Below, one piece after another: positions 11,671 to 25,900 of a DNA stretch of 64,000 bases. The stretch's first letter is position 1; every line of letters starts with the position of its first letter. The position numbers and the translations under genes are program-made. The stretch comes from Stenogyne calaminthoides. Its lineage: Eukaryota > Streptophyta > Magnoliopsida > Lamiales > Lamiaceae. Below the pieces are notes generated by a model. It was given only the letters and a program-made list of their open reading frames with translations, was not told where the DNA came from and searched no databases. The stretch covers positions 20,327,916 to 20,391,915 of the forward strand of contig JBBCBC010000017.1 in the NCBI GenBank assembly GCA_037126765.1, given 5' to 3'.

Positions 11671-14600
11671 TCAACCGGAAAGTTCTTGAAATCTTGATTC
11701 CGCCAAAGGTTTAGTCAAGATATCAGCTCTCTGCTTATCAGTATGAATTTTCTCCATCCTTATGTCCTTCTTCTCGACATGATCTCTGATGAAGTGATGT
11801 TTGATATCCACATGCTTGCATCTGGTGTGCAATACCGGGTTTTGTGAAATAGCAATGGCACTATTATTGTCACAAAATATTAGTACTTCATTGGCTACAA
11901 CTTTATAATCCCTCAATTGTTGTCTGAGCCAAAGAATTGCGGTACGACTTCTGTGACCATATATTAAACCTTCAGTAGTACTTGTTGCTATCGAGAGGCT
12001 TTTTCTGAAAACCAAGATATCGACTTGCTTCCTAGAAATTGACAAGTTCTGAAGTGGACTTCTGTCAATTCTGCATCCTCCATAATGTCGACATCGAGTA
12101 ACCACTTAACTCTAGGTTATCATCAATTTGGATACCATAATCCTCTATTCACTTTGTGCCCTTAAGATATTTCAAATTATCTTTTTGGCGCATCCATGTG
12201 ACTAGCCTTAGATTAGCTTGGTAGCTTGCACATATCCCAACAAACAAATGTTATATCCGCCTACTTGTCGTGAGATAGAGCAATGATCCAATGATTCCTC
12301 TATAATCGGTATGACTTATCGATTTGCCTTGAATCGAGGATCCATCTTGTAGTTAGTATTCATGGGAATTCTAAGCGCATTGCGGTCATGCACACCATAT
12401 TTGGCAATCGGATCTCGGTGTACTTTGCACGGTTGATGAATATTCCTTCCTTTGATTGTTTCACTTGAAGTCCTAGAAAGAAATTCATCTCTCCCATCAT
12501 TGACATCTCAAACTTGCCTTTCATCGGTGTTGAAAACATTTCACACAACCGATGGTTTGGAGATCCAAAAATGATGTCATCAACATATATCTGAACTAGT
12601 AAGATATCTTCCCATCCTCTATCCTGAGCGAGTTCTATCAACAGATTCCTTTGACAAAACCATGGTCGAAGAAACGAGAAAGAGTATCATACCATGCTCG
12701 GGTGCTTGCTTAAGACCATACAAAGGCTTTTCTTAGCTTTGTAAACTTGGTCATTCTGTTTTGAAACCGGGAGGTTGTTCCACATAAACCTCTTCTTTAA
12801 GCACGCCCGTTCAGAAATGCACTTTTCACATCCATCGATAGACTGTGAACTTCATGTGGGCGACATATGCAAGAAACAATCGATGGCTTCTAGTCTTCAA
12901 CTTGGTGCAAAGGTTTCATCATAATCCAAGCCTTCTTCTTGGGAATAACCTTGTGCAACTAGCCTTGCCTTGTTTCTCACAATGTTGTTGTTTTCATCTC
13001 TTTTGTTCTTGAAAACCCACTTGGTTCCAATGACATTGTGCCTTTCTGGTCTATCTACTAGCTCCCATACTTCATTCCTCGAGAATTGATTATTTCATCT
13101 TGCATGGCGGTAATCCAATGAGAATCTTGTAGAGCTTCACCAATCTCAAGAGGTTCTTTCTCCGATAGGAAGCGGTGAGAATAGTGCACTCCCTCCATGG
13201 AACCTTCTAGTCTTAACACCTTGGGTTAGATCACCCACAACGGCTTGTAGGATGGCTATCTAACCATTTCCTTCTTGATGTTCCCCCTTCAATGGTATCC
13301 TCAACATTTGAAATGTTAGGTTCAATTAAATCAGCAAACTCAGGGAACAACAAAAGCAGGAGAAAGGGAATCATCTTCCTCAGGGGAAATTCTATTGAGA
13401 ACATTGTCGAGAGACATTTGTTCCCCCTTTGGTTGATAGATTCGAGAATTTGCCTCATTTGTGACCACATCTTCATTGGCATCACGTACACGAGAGTCCG
13501 AGCGGGTGTCTGTTCAGATTGGTCACCTTTTGGAGTGTTGGTTTTCCCGGTCTCACCATCCCGATTTCCATCCCGAACTTCTTTATTCGAAGTCTGAGTC
13601 ACTCCAATCATAGATAGTGGTGACTTCTTCTTTTCGAGTTCAATGGATGATTTATCTTTCATTTCGGGCTTAATCTGGTGATCCTCTTAGTGGAGTTCAT
13701 TTGCATCATGTTCTGTTTCTTCCGAACACAAAGCAGATTCATCAAAAACAACATGAGGTGTTTCCTCCACAATAAAGTCCTGGTTGTAAACTCTGAAAGT
13801 TTTTTACTAACTTCGAATATCCTAAGAATATTCCTTCATCAACTTTTTACTATCAAATGTTTTCAACCGATCTTTACCATTATTGTGTATGAAACACTTG
13901 CAACCAAACACACGAAAAGAAAGAAACAAGAGGCTTTCTTTCATTCCAAAGCTCATAAGGCGTTTTGCCTTGACTTTTGTCGGCATGGATCTATGCGAGT
14001 AGCATAGCGTGCGGTGTTGGCTTCAAATTTCAAAAAATCTTTTAGGAATATAAACTTCAAATTTATCATTGTCCTTGCGAACTTCTTTTTCGGAGTTCGT
14101 TCCTTCTTTCAAAGAACACCATTTTGTTGAGGGTCCTTGCGGTGATGTTTCATGTAGAATTCCATTTCTTTGCACAATAATCGTCGAAATGATATGATTT
14201 ATAAACTTCGGTTCCTTTGTCGGATCGATTTTGACCACACTCGATTTTTTCTCAATATTTGAGTCTTTTCGATGGTCTGGCAAACTTTATCTCGAGTCTC
14301 TTTCTTCTTGAGTAAGAATATGACCCAAGTATATCTTGAGTAGTCATCAACTACTACCAATGTGTATTTCCCGCCATTAGTGCTCATGGTGTTATAGGAC
14401 CAAACAGATCCATATGCAAAAATTCAAGTATTCTCAAGAGAAACTTCTACTTTGCTTTTTAAATGATGCTTTGACTTGTTTTCCTTTCGCACACATCACA
14501 AATGTGTTCCTTCTTGAACATTTCATTAGGCAACCCTCTCACAAGAGCTAATCTTGCAAGCTTGTTCGGGGTTTTGAAGTTTAGGTGATTCATTCTTTTA

Positions 14601-15030
14601 TGCCATAACCAATGGTATCTGTGGAACTTTTAGCAATTAAACATGTATCTTTAGGAGTTGAACTCCAATCGTGAAGATACACATTCCCTTTTCTTGTACG
14701 GTCAAGAATACTTTACGTGATGTATCATCTTTCACAAAGCATAAGTTCTTGGAGAACTCAACATTGAAACCTTTATCACAAATTGGCTAATTGAAACAAG
14801 TTATGCTTCAATCCAGATACATATGAAACACCATGGATATGAATCGAGTCGACTTCCAAAGTTCCATATCCTTGATCCATCCTTGGAGTTATCTCCAAAA
14901 GTGATCTGTGGGCCTCTTTGTTCAACATAGTCACTGAGCATCTTCTTGAATCTGTCATATGTCTTGAGCATCCCATGTCAAGATACCATACATCCGGAAC
15001 TTTTTTCATCTCTGCTCATCAGTGCCATGT
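11671..15030 (-). pseudogene. Inner element: pol (protease, integrase, reverse transcriptase, RNase H), broken
   Basis: Copia pol in pieces on the minus strand. The protease site at about 14960-14990 reads WYLDMGCSRHMT, where the family has WYLDSGCSRHMT, so the catalytic DSG is altered. The integrase core appears at 14199-14387 (VVVDDYSRYTWVIFL). Reverse transcriptase includes an intact YVDD box at 12576-12587 (IYVDDIIFG) followed by FFLGLQVKQ. RNase H lies at 11671-12105 (FCDNNSAIAISQNPVLH, RADILTKPL). Several frameshifts and stops separate these blocks. The order protease-integrase-RT-RNase H is diagnostic for copia. The outer element has the same set at 22905-26275 and differs in which residues are damaged. 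Confidence 0.9.
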
Positions 15031-17500
15031 GATCTTTCATCAGCTTAGTGCCCTGGTTTTCCCCTGAAAAACAGATCAATTCTTAGGTACCCATTTTGTG
15101 TAGGGTCCTACGAGGTTAATCTTACCTTTCGAATCAAATTTGCATGACAACTCTAATCACTTTAGAGTGGCTAATTTGTCTTCCATAAACATCAACATAT
15201 ACATCCACTACTCTCCGGGTGCCTTAGCAGTTTTCTGTATATGTGTGCTAGCTTTAGCATGAACATGTGCCTTAGAGTTCTTCTTTGGTTCAGGCCTTCT
15301 GTTCAGATGCTTAGGCTTTTGTGCAGCCGGCCTAAATCTTTGATGACTCGGGTTCAGATAACCTTTACCCTTAGGCAAGTGAGGTTCGGGTTATGCATCT
15401 TTGAAATCTGGGTCTTCAAAGATCTTGAGGACTTGGTCTCTTGAGTTGAGAATGTCTCTGTGAGTGTTTCTCATCGAGGATTCTCCGATGGTTGAGGTGT
15501 GGAGCCTTTCATCTTTGCATTCTTAGCCTAAGGCTTTTGAAGTACTACACGAAACTTTCCATCCCGATTGCTTTCGGGTTTTCTTGCCTTCACCGAGGTT
15601 TTGGGCTTTCTAACTTTGATCATTAGGTTTCTTTGAGACCATAGGTCCTTTTCCTTGTCTACAACCTTGGGCATTTCTTGTTTGAAGTGTAGGTGCCATT
15701 TGGTCTTACAAAGATAGTCTTCTTGCTACTTGACGCAGCATTTAGATGACCTTGTGAGGTTCCCCCTGGAATATATCCCAATCCAGATTTTATAGTCACA
15801 GATCTCTGGTAACTCTGAATTTCATCTATTACATTAGATGCATTATTCAATAGAGTTAACTTCTTACGTGCACTATCCTCCTTGATTCTGTAGAGTTTTA
15901 TGCTTCTCGGAGAGGTCATTGAACTTCGATTACGATTAGTGAATCTCTTGATGGATTTCTCTAGCTTTTCGATTAGGGACATTATCAACTTCTCTTTCTT
16001 TGAGAGTTGTACTTTCGAACATCGGTTCATCAAGTAGCTCCCATTAATTGAGAAGTGACTTCAATATTGCTAGAGTCTTTCCATTTTAGATTTTTAAACT
16101 TTCGGTTCTTATTCGCTCTTGAGTTTGATTTAGCGATCCTGCAAAACAAAGATAGTCCTTCATCAGATTCTCGAAAAGAATCCATCAGGTCAAAATGATT
16201 TTTTTCGGTGGAACTTGAAAACTCTTGTGCTAGTGTAGCAACAACAACGAGAAAGAAGAGTTTACCTCCTCAATGGCCATCGGCGGGATGTCATCACTTT
16301 CCTTTGTCGAGAATATCTCATCTGAAGAGCTAGATTCCTCCTCGAGTGTTCTTCTTCTCGCAACCATGGCCTTTTTTTGAGAACTTACGGTCTCTTATAG
16401 CTTGCCTTTCTCTTCTCTCCTTAGCACTCAAATCCGGACAATCATCTTTGGAAGTGACCTTTCTTCTGGCGATTATAGCATCTGTTGGCATCATCATCCC
16501 GATCATTTCCTTCTTTGGACTTGGAGTCCTTTCTTTTGGATGAAGATCCTTGACTTTCGTGTCTTTTTTCTTCTTCTCAATTGATCGTCCTCGGGTTTCT
16601 TACGGTACTGTGGTTTCTGTAATAGCTTTTGTATTTTCCAAATCTACTATTGAGTCTATCAAACCTTCTTGCCATCGAGTGCTAGCTTTTCCTCAAGCTC
16701 ATCACGATTTTTTGGCATGGGGTTCTCAGACTCTCTAGTTTTCTGAGGTTTTATCTTTGGCTTTTTAAAGCCACATTCTTACTCGATGAAGAATCATCTT
16801 TCTTTGTCGGCCTTTTGGATTTCTTATCAATTACAAATTCATAGGCTTTCATTTCGAGAGAAGACTTGTTGGTAAGGCATTGAGTTAATATTCTTGGTGT
16901 TTTCAATCACCCTTTGCATGAATATCCCATTTCTTAGATAGACCTCTAAGAATTTTCAATGCAACTTCTTTTCGTGGGTATTTCTTTCCAAGTGCATTTA
17001 GATCATTCATGATGCTAGTGAATCGACTTCGGTTTGTCTATTGATTCACCATCATCCATTTTTCAAAACTATCAAACTTTCCAATTCCTTTGAAAAGTTT
17101 GTTTTCTTTTTATATGATCGTGGCTTGCACATACTTGCCTAGTGTATCCCAAATCTCTTTAGCAAGATATTACGGTGAGAGATCATTCCCATCACACCAT
17201 CATCAATTGTCTTTGTATAGTGTGTCTTTTGCAATGTAGTCAGATTGACTAACTTTCTCTCCTCAGAGTCGGTTGGTCATCGGACTTAGGAAATTCTCGC
17301 TCTAGGATCAATTCTCTCATCTTTTGTTCCTCTGGGATTCACTTCTGATGAAATTGGAATGGTCCTTGAGATACCACTCTCCACATACGCTCATGTTTTG
17401 AATCTGAGATGAGCTGCATTCTCGATCTCCATAGGTCATAGTTCTCCTTTCGAGAACATAGGAAGTTTTTAGAAGACATTTTTCCGATCTCTTGAAAAGT
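15031..17500 (-). pseudogene. Inner element: gag, broken
   Basis: Minus-strand gag of the copia element. The N-terminus is at about 17480 (MSSKNFLCSRKENYDLWRSRM), a typical start for copia gag with its conserved Y-x-x-W motif. The zinc-knuckle region is near 16430-16500 and is frameshifted. A basic C-terminal part is visible at 15659-16033 (LEKSIKRFTNRNRSS). Several short pieces in different frames show multiple indels. Compare the outer gag at 26389-28730, where the zinc knuckle is readable. Confidence 0.8.
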
Positions 17501-17597
17501 AAAAAGTTTCAACAAATAAGATCGATTCGGATAGACCACAAGTATTTTGAAAATAAAACTTTGGTCAACACATCAGTGGTCAAGTTGAACCCTTTGC

Positions 17598-17609
17598 TAT
17601 GATACCACT
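17598..17609 (-). promoter_or_regulatory. Primer-binding site of the inner element
   Basis: Directly next to the LTR, the minus strand reads AGTGGTATCATAGC. This closely matches the usual plant copia primer site TGGTATCAGAGC, complementary to initiator-Met tRNA. It identifies 17610-19559 as the 5' LTR. Confidence 0.85.
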
Positions 17610-19559
17610 TGTTGGTCGGTGCAAACGAGTCTTACACGTGTATGGGGGAATACTGCGTGTTAGGTGTTTTTTTAAAACTTTTTCTTCGAGGTCACTTGGG
17701 TCAAATAATCACGAAGATTAGGTTCGAGAATCACAGGCGCTCGAGTCAAAGTCTCTTGAGGCGGTGATCCCGAGTTGCTTTCGAAACCTCGAGATAATCC
17801 CAACCGAAGTCCTCGAGTGTCAGAGATCCTGAGTTGCTTGGATCGAGATAACTAACTTCTTGAACCCTCGGAAGAGTACGTTCGGTTTGGTAACTATCTC
17901 GTTGTTCTATTACTTTCGACCATCGGAATGGTTGGCCCTTAGTTTATACTCGTTTTAAGCTTTGCGTAAAACCTTCCATTTATGAAATAGTGATTAGGTC
18001 AGGATTCACTTATGCAACTTTTCATTGGATTGATTCCAATGAATATCGTTGAAAAGTATGCTTTCAAAATCAAGTCAATGCAATAGATAAGCCACAGGAT
18101 AAGGAAAGCAATAAAGAACACAACAATTATAGTGGTTCGAGAGACTCAAGCTCCACGTCCACTCTCCCGGAGCTCTTGAGAGAAATTCACTATCAACTTC
18201 GAAGCTTTTCGACTACCTCGTAGTTTACTTACTCAACTAATTTTCGAGTTTTCGACTACTCCACGTAGTTTACTTACTCAACCCGACCTTGAGCTTTCGA
18301 CTACCTCCGTAGTTTACTTACTCAATCACACACAAGCTTTTCGGACTACCCCCGTAGCTTACTAACTTCTCCTATAGAGTTTTTTTCGACTACTCCTTGT
18401 AGTTTACTAACTCTTTACAACACTTCTCACCAACAAAACACACTCCAACTACCTTCACAAGGGTTTGGGGTTTCTTGGTTGGTTTCAACTAGGATGAGAT
18501 ATCCTTTACAATAAAGCACAATGCAAAGGTTAGGATATCTCGACTAAGCTTTGGATAATTCTTTATCAAGCTAGGCTTAGTATAGTGAGCTCTCTTCAAT
18601 ATTGAAGCACTTGGGAAATTCTAAGTTTTTCGAGTGCTTTTTATCTTTTTACAAGAATAGGCTTGAGCTCTTAAGTTTATGTATAAATTTCCGTCACCTT
18701 ACAATGTAGAGGGTCACGGTATTTATAGGCATACACCAAGGTCACTCTTGAAAACTATCCGTTGGAGAGAGCGACCGTGAGTTCCTCTTGTGTGTGTATT
18801 AAACGGCTATATTTAGGGTTTGAAACTCCCTAACACTTTCTAGGCAATAACCTTTCATGTAGCCGGGTCTTCACTTTTTTGCGATCTGGAACTTTTGTAC
18901 ATCCGACATCTTTTTGAGAGACATCCTTTGTCGGTGTCAAGTATGATGCGATGTTGTCTTCCTCTTTTTGACTTTTTTGTCTCCAAGTTAAAGGTAGACA
19001 CCTTCAACGGCTCTTTTTGGTTACAAACTCGAGTTTGATATAACCTTAACAACACGCCGACTTAGTTCCTTTTATGCATTTGAATGTCTTGGCAAATATC
19101 TAACTTTCTAAGGAATCGCGATCTTCGATGTGCATCCTTTAGATAGATATATTGATGCCTCAGAACATTCGGAGTTCATCTTGAGCATTGATTACCTTCT
19201 TGAGTCTTGATAATTTCTTGTGCCTTGATATTCTTGATCTTTAGTTCTTGATCTTGATCTTTGTGTCTTGAGTCTTACGAGTCTTGAGGTCTTCTCGAGT
19301 CTTGAGGTCTTTTGAATCTTTGTAGTTTATCTTGGTGATGTCTTTGAGTCTTCTTGAAGTCTTGATTTTTTCAATATCTCATCGAAGTCTTGATAACTAT
19401 CACGAACTATATCTGGCGACTATACATTGCGCAGATAACATCTGGATATTCTAAAAGCGAATCGACTCAACTATCAAGATCATTACGAACATGTCATACT
19501 CAGGGGTTTTTGGGATCTAATCAAAATCATAAATCTTTATTAAAATTCATCTCCCAACA
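17610..19559 (-). repeat. 5' LTR of the inner copia element
   Basis: 1,950 bp, TGTTGGTCGG to CTCCCAACA in plus orientation. TATA-like box on the minus strand at 18720-18729. It differs from its partner 5162-7105 mostly at CAG and CTG motifs, for example 'gatcgagataac' (17841) against 'gatcagataac' (5398), and 'atctggcgac' against 'atctgctgac'. It carries the family's repeat tracts at about 18200-18420 and 19210-19390. Confidence 0.92.
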
Positions 19560-19564
19560 CCAAT

Positions 19565-22364
19565 CCTTCCTCTACCACTCAGTTTCTCTACAGCAACTTC
19601 CTGCATTGTTTCCTCTGAAACCTGAGTGTAGACTAGCTTCTCCACCTCCTTGAACTTAAGCTTTCGGTGGCTTCTATCTCCTTCATGGCTTCGCAATGAG
19701 CTTCTTTCCATCCTTTACAACCTTGCCCTTGAGTATGTTCCAATAAAACCCCGAGATCAACTCCGTGTCTTTCCCCTTCTTGGAACCATACTCTGGCGAA
19801 GCTTTGGAGAGTGTTGTGTCCATATGGTATTGTTCTTTCATCGACACTCCGCACCTATCGCCATCGATCTTGCTCTCCTCGAGCCTTCGAGGTGGTTCTT
19901 TGCCAAAGAGAATTCTTGAAGACAGATGAGCAATTTGGCTTGAGAGAGCTTCCTTGAACATGTCTGTCATCTTGGCCATGAGCATTGATCTCATCTCTCA
20001 ACCGGCGTTCTTCACCAAATATCTCACTCTTCTCTACCAATTTTGCTTCTAGAATTTGATCTGCTCTGATGCTTCTACTTGACTCGCATTAAGCTGCCTT
20101 GACCCCTCCATCTTTTCTTCTAATTTTCCTTCCATGGAGTCGACATCAAGTATCTGATGCACCGATTTGGAAGAACTCAAGCTATCAATCTTACGTGCTT
20201 GGTTTGCCAATGTCTTCGATCGAGCAACTTTGGTCGGGGATCGCTCAACCTTCTCTAGCTTCACCATCGATTGGGGTGAGATCAATCTCGGGAGTATATC
20301 GATCATTTGTGACTCTGAGTTGGATTCATCCTGAATGAAACGAGACCCGGTTTGAATCGGGGCTTCGAACTCGGTCGAGTGCAGGATTTCTAGCGAGCTT
20401 GGGTGTCCACGAGCCTCGAAGCGCATATGAACATTCTGATTTAAAGGTAGGAACGGTAATCTGGCATAATTATCAATAGTGCAAAAGTTACGAAGGCTAA
20501 CTTCGATCGAGGATGTTCCGACGGCGGACTTCGATCAAGATCGATTGAGTCTTTCTCTTCCGAGATTGACTCTCATCATCCCCTTGTTGGTCCCCATTCG
20601 AGATTTGTCTTTGGAGCTCGGGGTACCAACTTCGCTAATCCTCTCGACAAGAATCCTCTTCTACAAGCTCATCAAAGTCCGAGATTTTCATCCCTGAGCT
20701 TGTTTTTAAATCTGAGAATTCGGTGAGAAAAGTTGTCTCCTCGTTCCACCGGTCTTCCCCTACGAATGAAGCAATATTGAGCATCTCGGGAAGAGTCACG
20801 GTTGAGGATGTAGGCCGATTGACCTCAATTTGAAGAAGATGTCTTGGAGGTCGGGGAATGAGCTAAGCTACAGGTAGTGGTCAAGGATGAACCGTTCCCC
20901 CTTGCTTCGCCATTCGGTCCTTGGCTTCACCTTTCTTGAGCATCGGGATCTCCGGGTTAGGTTGGAAACTTCTCTTTGAAAAGATTGACTAACAGCTCAT
21001 TCAGAGCTCATCAAAGTTCATCGGCTCGAGGCTCGGCAAACTCGAGGTTTGGGGAGACGGCTCCTCGGTTTGAATCGACTTGGTTCCGAGTGAGTGGCTC
21101 CTCGCCGGTGGGAATTTCGGTTTGCTCTTTCGAGAACCGAGCACTTCCCGGAGGAATCTGAACATTTTTGAGGTCTGAGCAAGTGCTTCCTCAGCAGGAA
21201 TCTATACTTGCTCTGAGGTCCTTGGAATATTTCTTGAGAGAACTTATCAGAACTAAGCGGCGTCTCAAGAACCTCGAGAAGACTTGCTCACCGGTTTGAT
21301 CTGTGCCTTTGAGATAGCTTTGAGCAATACAAGTAAAAGGCGATTTTACGGCGTTTTTGGCTCTCGAAATTTGAATCTCCTCAGTCTCACTTTCCTCATC
21401 ATCATCAGTGAGAACCACCATTCTTTTGCGCTTTGGAGCAAAGGGTTTTCTGCTTCTTCAATTTCTCACCTTGCTCCTTCTTGGCATCCAACAAAACCTT
21501 CCCCCGGTTTGTTGGTTTTTTCTTGACCGGCCAAGAATCTGGTGATTCCACTTTCTTCTCTTTCTTCCCTTTAATCGTCCTCTTTGCAGCAATGGATTTG
21601 AACATTACTTTGGACTTAGGGAATGGAGTAGATTTGGAAAAGATATCCTCCTCCTCTCGGCACATCTCCAAAATAAATGTTATTTCGGTGGCATGGAGGA
21701 TCCTGCCTTTGATAGATACTACCCCATCCTCCCTTCTTATGACCTTGGTTTGCTCACTCACCACCTTGATCAGATACTTCAACCAGTTGACTCCTTGGTG
21801 GGTGAGTCCTCGATCGCCGCCATAAGTCGGAGTTTGGGAGTGCTGATCTGCTCAAAGCTTCCAGATCGACTCATGATGCACTTTCCAACAATATCCATCA
21901 ATACTCAGTATTTTCGGCTTTAGATGCCGCTTATCTGAGAGTTGCCTCAAACTTAATAGATTCTCAAAGTAATCCCATCAAGATACTCTTGCTCCGTCCC
22001 CAACATATACAATGAGGATCATCTCCCTATTGCACAACTCAAATACGTCGTTTAAGTTCTTAGGGACAATATAGAGCTCTCGAACAAAATGCACATACTT
22101 CATCGATTGTTCAAGATGAGAAACAGAAATCTTTGACTCTATACAATCATCCTCATTTATTTCCAAATTAGCGACAAACTCTATTACCTCGGGAGTATAC
22201 TCCGCCTCCGGTCGATTCGCGACGAGGTTTGTCAGTTTCGCCAATTGGATTAAATGGAGCGCCTCTTCTTCGTGCTTGGCATTGGTGGTACTCTCCAAAG
22301 AAACCACGTACTCATACCATGGCTTATTTGTCTCGGCTAATTTTTTGAACATGGTAGGAGCCAT
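19565..22364 (-). pseudogene. Outer element: N-terminal and central part of the extra ORF
   Basis: Continues the extra ORF interrupted at 5161. The start ATG is at 22362-22364 (MAPTMFKKLAETNKPWYEYV), giving an open stretch of 128 residues with a globular, mixed-charge composition (EVIEFVANLEINEDD). The layout is reminiscent of the 'putative plant transposon protein' domain in other plant retroelement ORFs, but I cannot confirm that by eye. Further on, pieces at 19683-20426 contain acidic and coiled-coil-like segments (EEKMEGSRQLNASQVEASEQ) equivalent to 8462-9304 of the inner copy. Multiple frameshifts lie between 20426 and 21980. Function unknown. Confidence 0.68.
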
Positions 22365-22904
22365 TTGAGATTTGAAGATTTAGGGTTTTGAGCGATGAAG
22401 TTTTTCTGGGTAAAAGGGATTTATTTGCAGAGGGTTTTTGGGAATGAAGGGTTTCAATAAAATTTGGCTTGAATGACTTCCAAAGGGATATATAGCTCGA
22501 GATCGTGGGAAGTCGTACCGGTTTGGTGAAAAACAACGGTTAAGATTAATCACGATTAATCGGTATGCGAAAAGGTCGATCCCAGAAAAAGTAAGCCGCC
22601 ATTTTAACTTCATTGGTGATTAAATGTATGAGCATTTTATGATTTGTTGACCTTTTGATGAATTTCAAAGATCGCCAAAAACATTCCTCGGTGTTTTGTA
22701 TTTATTGCGAATGATTCTTGAAGTTTCACTTAAGCAATAAATGAGTCGATGAGTCATTACTTCTTCGACTAATTTCCCTCTATCGTCCTCATCGAGTCTT
22801 GACCTTCAAGAATCTGAGTTTTCGAGACTCGATTCGGTATTTCAATTTGATCCCGAAGTTTCTCAAGAGAATTCTCGAGAAAACTTCATGCATCCGAAAA
22901 ATCT
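22365..22904 (-). other. Outer element: non-coding gap between RNase H and the extra ORF
   Basis: AT-rich, no coding signal, similar to the inner element's 11033-11670. It contains the shared run near 'cattcctcggtgttttgta' (about 22682). Confidence 0.5.
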
Positions 22905-25900
22905 TCAATTTTTAGATTTTACTCTATACACTGGATCCAACATCCCTAATTGTCGATAGTTCTGAAATCTTGATTGACCCAAAGGTTTAGTCAAGATATC
23001 AGCTCTCCGCTTATCAAGATGAATTTTCTCCATCTGATGTCCTTTTTCTCGACATGATCTACGATGAAGTGATGTCCGATATCCACATGCTTGCATCCGG
23101 TGTGCAATACCGGATTTTGTGAAATAGCAATGGCACTATTATTGTCACAAAATATTGGCACTTCATTGGCTACAACTTTATAATCCCTTAATTGTTGTCT
23201 CGAGGCAAAGAATGAAAGTACGAAAGACTTCCTCGAGACCATGTATTCAACCCGATAATCTTGGTTGCTCTCGAGGTCATTTCTTTGAAAACCAAGATAT
23301 CGGCTTGCTTCCAAGAAATTGACAAGTTCTGTAGTGGACTTCTGTCAATCCTCAAGAACCTCCATAATCGACATCCGAGTAACCGGTTAATTCAAGGTTA
23401 TCATCATTTGATACCATAATCCTCTATTCTTTGTGCCCTTAAGATACTTCATATCTTTTGGCGACCTCCATGTGACTAGCCTTAGGATTAGCTTGGTATC
23501 TTGCACATATCCCAACAAAGAAATGTTATATCCGCCTACTTTTGTGAGATAGAGCAATGATCCAATGATTCCCTATAATCGCATATGACTTCTTGATTTG
23601 CCTTTAATCGGGATCCATCTTGTAGTTAGTATTCATGGGAATTCTAATTGCATTGCGATTCATACACCATACTTGCAATCGGATCACGGTGTACTTTTGC
23701 ACGGGTTGATGAAGATTCCTTCCTTTGATTGTTTCACTTGAAGACCTAGAAAGAAATTCATCTCTCCCATCATTGACATCTCAAACTTGCCTTTTCATTG
23801 TTGAAAACTTTTCACACACGGTGATGGTTTGGAGATCCAAAATGATGTCATCAACATATATTCCGAACGAAGATATCTTCCCCATCTTCTATCCTGAGCG
23901 AGTTCTATCAACAAATCCTTTGACAAAACCATGGTCAAGAAGGAACCGAGAAAGAGTATCATACCATGCTCGGGTGCTTGCTTAAGACCATACAAGGCTT
24001 TTTTCCGAGCACGTAAACTTGGCCATTCTGTTTGAAACCGGGGAGGTTGTTCTACATAAACCTCTTCTTTAAGCACACCGTTTAGAAATGCACTTTTCAC
24101 ATCCATTTGATAGACCGTGAACTTCATGTGGGAAGCATATGCAAGAAACAATCGATGGCTTCTAGTCTTTTTTGGTGCAAAGGTTTCATCATAATCCAAG
24201 CCTTCTTCTTGGGAATAACCTTGTGCAACTAGCCTTGCCTTGTTTCTTACAATGTTGTTGTTTTCATCTCTTTTATTCTTAAATAGCCACTTGGTTCCAA
24301 TGAAATTGTGCCTTTCAGGTCTATCCACTAGCTCCCATACTTCATTTCTTGAGAATTGATTCAGCTCATCTTGCATAGCAGTAATCCAATGAGAATCTTG
24401 AAGAGCTTCACCAACCGATGAGCTCTTTCTACGATAGGGCAAGCGAGAATAGTGCACTCTCACCGTGGAACCTTCTTGTTTTGACACCTTGGTTAGATCA
24501 CCCACAATCGACTTGTAGGATGACTATCTAACCATCTTCTTCTAGATGTTCCCCCCTTCAATAGTATCCTCAACATTTAAAATGTTAGGTTCGATTAATT
24601 CAAGAAACCTGGGGAACAACAGAAAAGGAGAAAGGGAATCATCTTCCTCAGGGGAAATTCCATTCAGAACATTGTCAAAGACATTTGTTCCCCTTTGGTT
24701 GATAGATTCAGAATTTGCCTCGGATGTGACCACATCTTCATTGGCATCACATACTTGAGTCTCGAATCGGTGTCCGTTCAGTTGGTTCATTTTAGTGTGT
24801 TGGTTTTCCTTCGGTGAAGACTTTCCATCCCGAGTCTCACCATCCCGAGTTCCATACTAAACTTCTTTTTATTCGAAGTCTGAGTCACTCCAATCATAGA
24901 TGGTGGTGACTTCTTCTTCGGAGTTCAATGGATGTTTTGTCATTCTTTTTCGGGCTTAATCTGGTGATTCTCTTGGTGGGTTCTTACGCATCATGTTCTG
25001 TTTCTTGAACACAAGTAGATTAATCAAAAACAACATGAGGTGTTTCCTCCACAATAAGAGTCTTCAGGTTGTAAACTCGAAAGCTTTCTTGACTTGAGAA
25101 TATCCTAAGAATATTCCTTCATCGCCTTTACTATCAAATGTTTTCAATCGATCTTTACCATTATGTGTATGAAACACTTGCAACCAAACACACGAAAAGA
25201 AAGAAACAAGAGGCTTCCTTTCATTCCAAAGCTCATAGGGTGTTTTGCCTTGACTCTTGGTCAAGATGGATCGTTACGAGAATAGCATGCGGTGTTGGCG
25301 AAATTTCAAAATCTTTTAGGAATATCGACCACTATCATTGTCCTTGCAACTTCTTTTTGAGTGAGTTCCTTCTTTTTCAAAGAACACCATTTTGTTGAGG
25401 GGTCCTTGCGGTGATGTTTCATGAGAAATTCCATTTCTTTGCGACAATAATCGATATAATATGATTTATAAATCCAGTTCCTTGTCGATCGATTTTGACC
25501 ATACTTTCGATTTTTCTCAATCTTGAGCCTTTTCAAGAATTCAGTGACTTTTATCGAGTCTCTTTCTTCTTGAGTAAGAATATGACCCAAGTATATCTTG
25601 AGTAGTCATCAACTACTACTAGTGTGTATTTCCGCCATTGGTGCTCCTTTGGTGTTATTGGACCAAAAGATCCATATGCAACAATGAAGTATTCTTTTCA
25701 AGAGAAACATCTACTTTGCTTTTTAAATGATGCTCTAATTTGTTTTCCTTTTTGTACGCATCACAAATGTGTTCCTTACTGAACACTTCATTAGGCAACC
25801 CTCTCACAAGAGCTAATCTTGCAAGTTTATTCAGGGTTTTGAAATTTAGGTGATTCATTCTTTTATGCCATAACCAACTGGTATCTGTGGAACTTTTTGC

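Larger units (their letters stand above)
5162..19559 (-). mobile_element. Inner Sirevirus-like copia LTR retrotransposon
   Basis: A full-length 14.4-kb minus-strand element with LTRs at 5162-7105 and 17610-19559 and a perfect 5-bp target duplication CCAAT (5157-5161 and 19560-19564). It inserted into the extra ORF of a relative, and the outer ORF reads across once the inner element is removed. Domain order on the minus strand: primer-binding site (about 17598-17609), gag (about 17480 to 15300), protease-like motif (about 14960), pre-integrase and integrase (about 14800 to 13800), reverse transcriptase (about 13100 to 12400), RNase H (about 12100 to 11670), extra ORF (from 11032 to about 7550), polypurine tract (7106-7121). 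The frames are heavily broken, so it is not evidently autonomous. Confidence 0.93.
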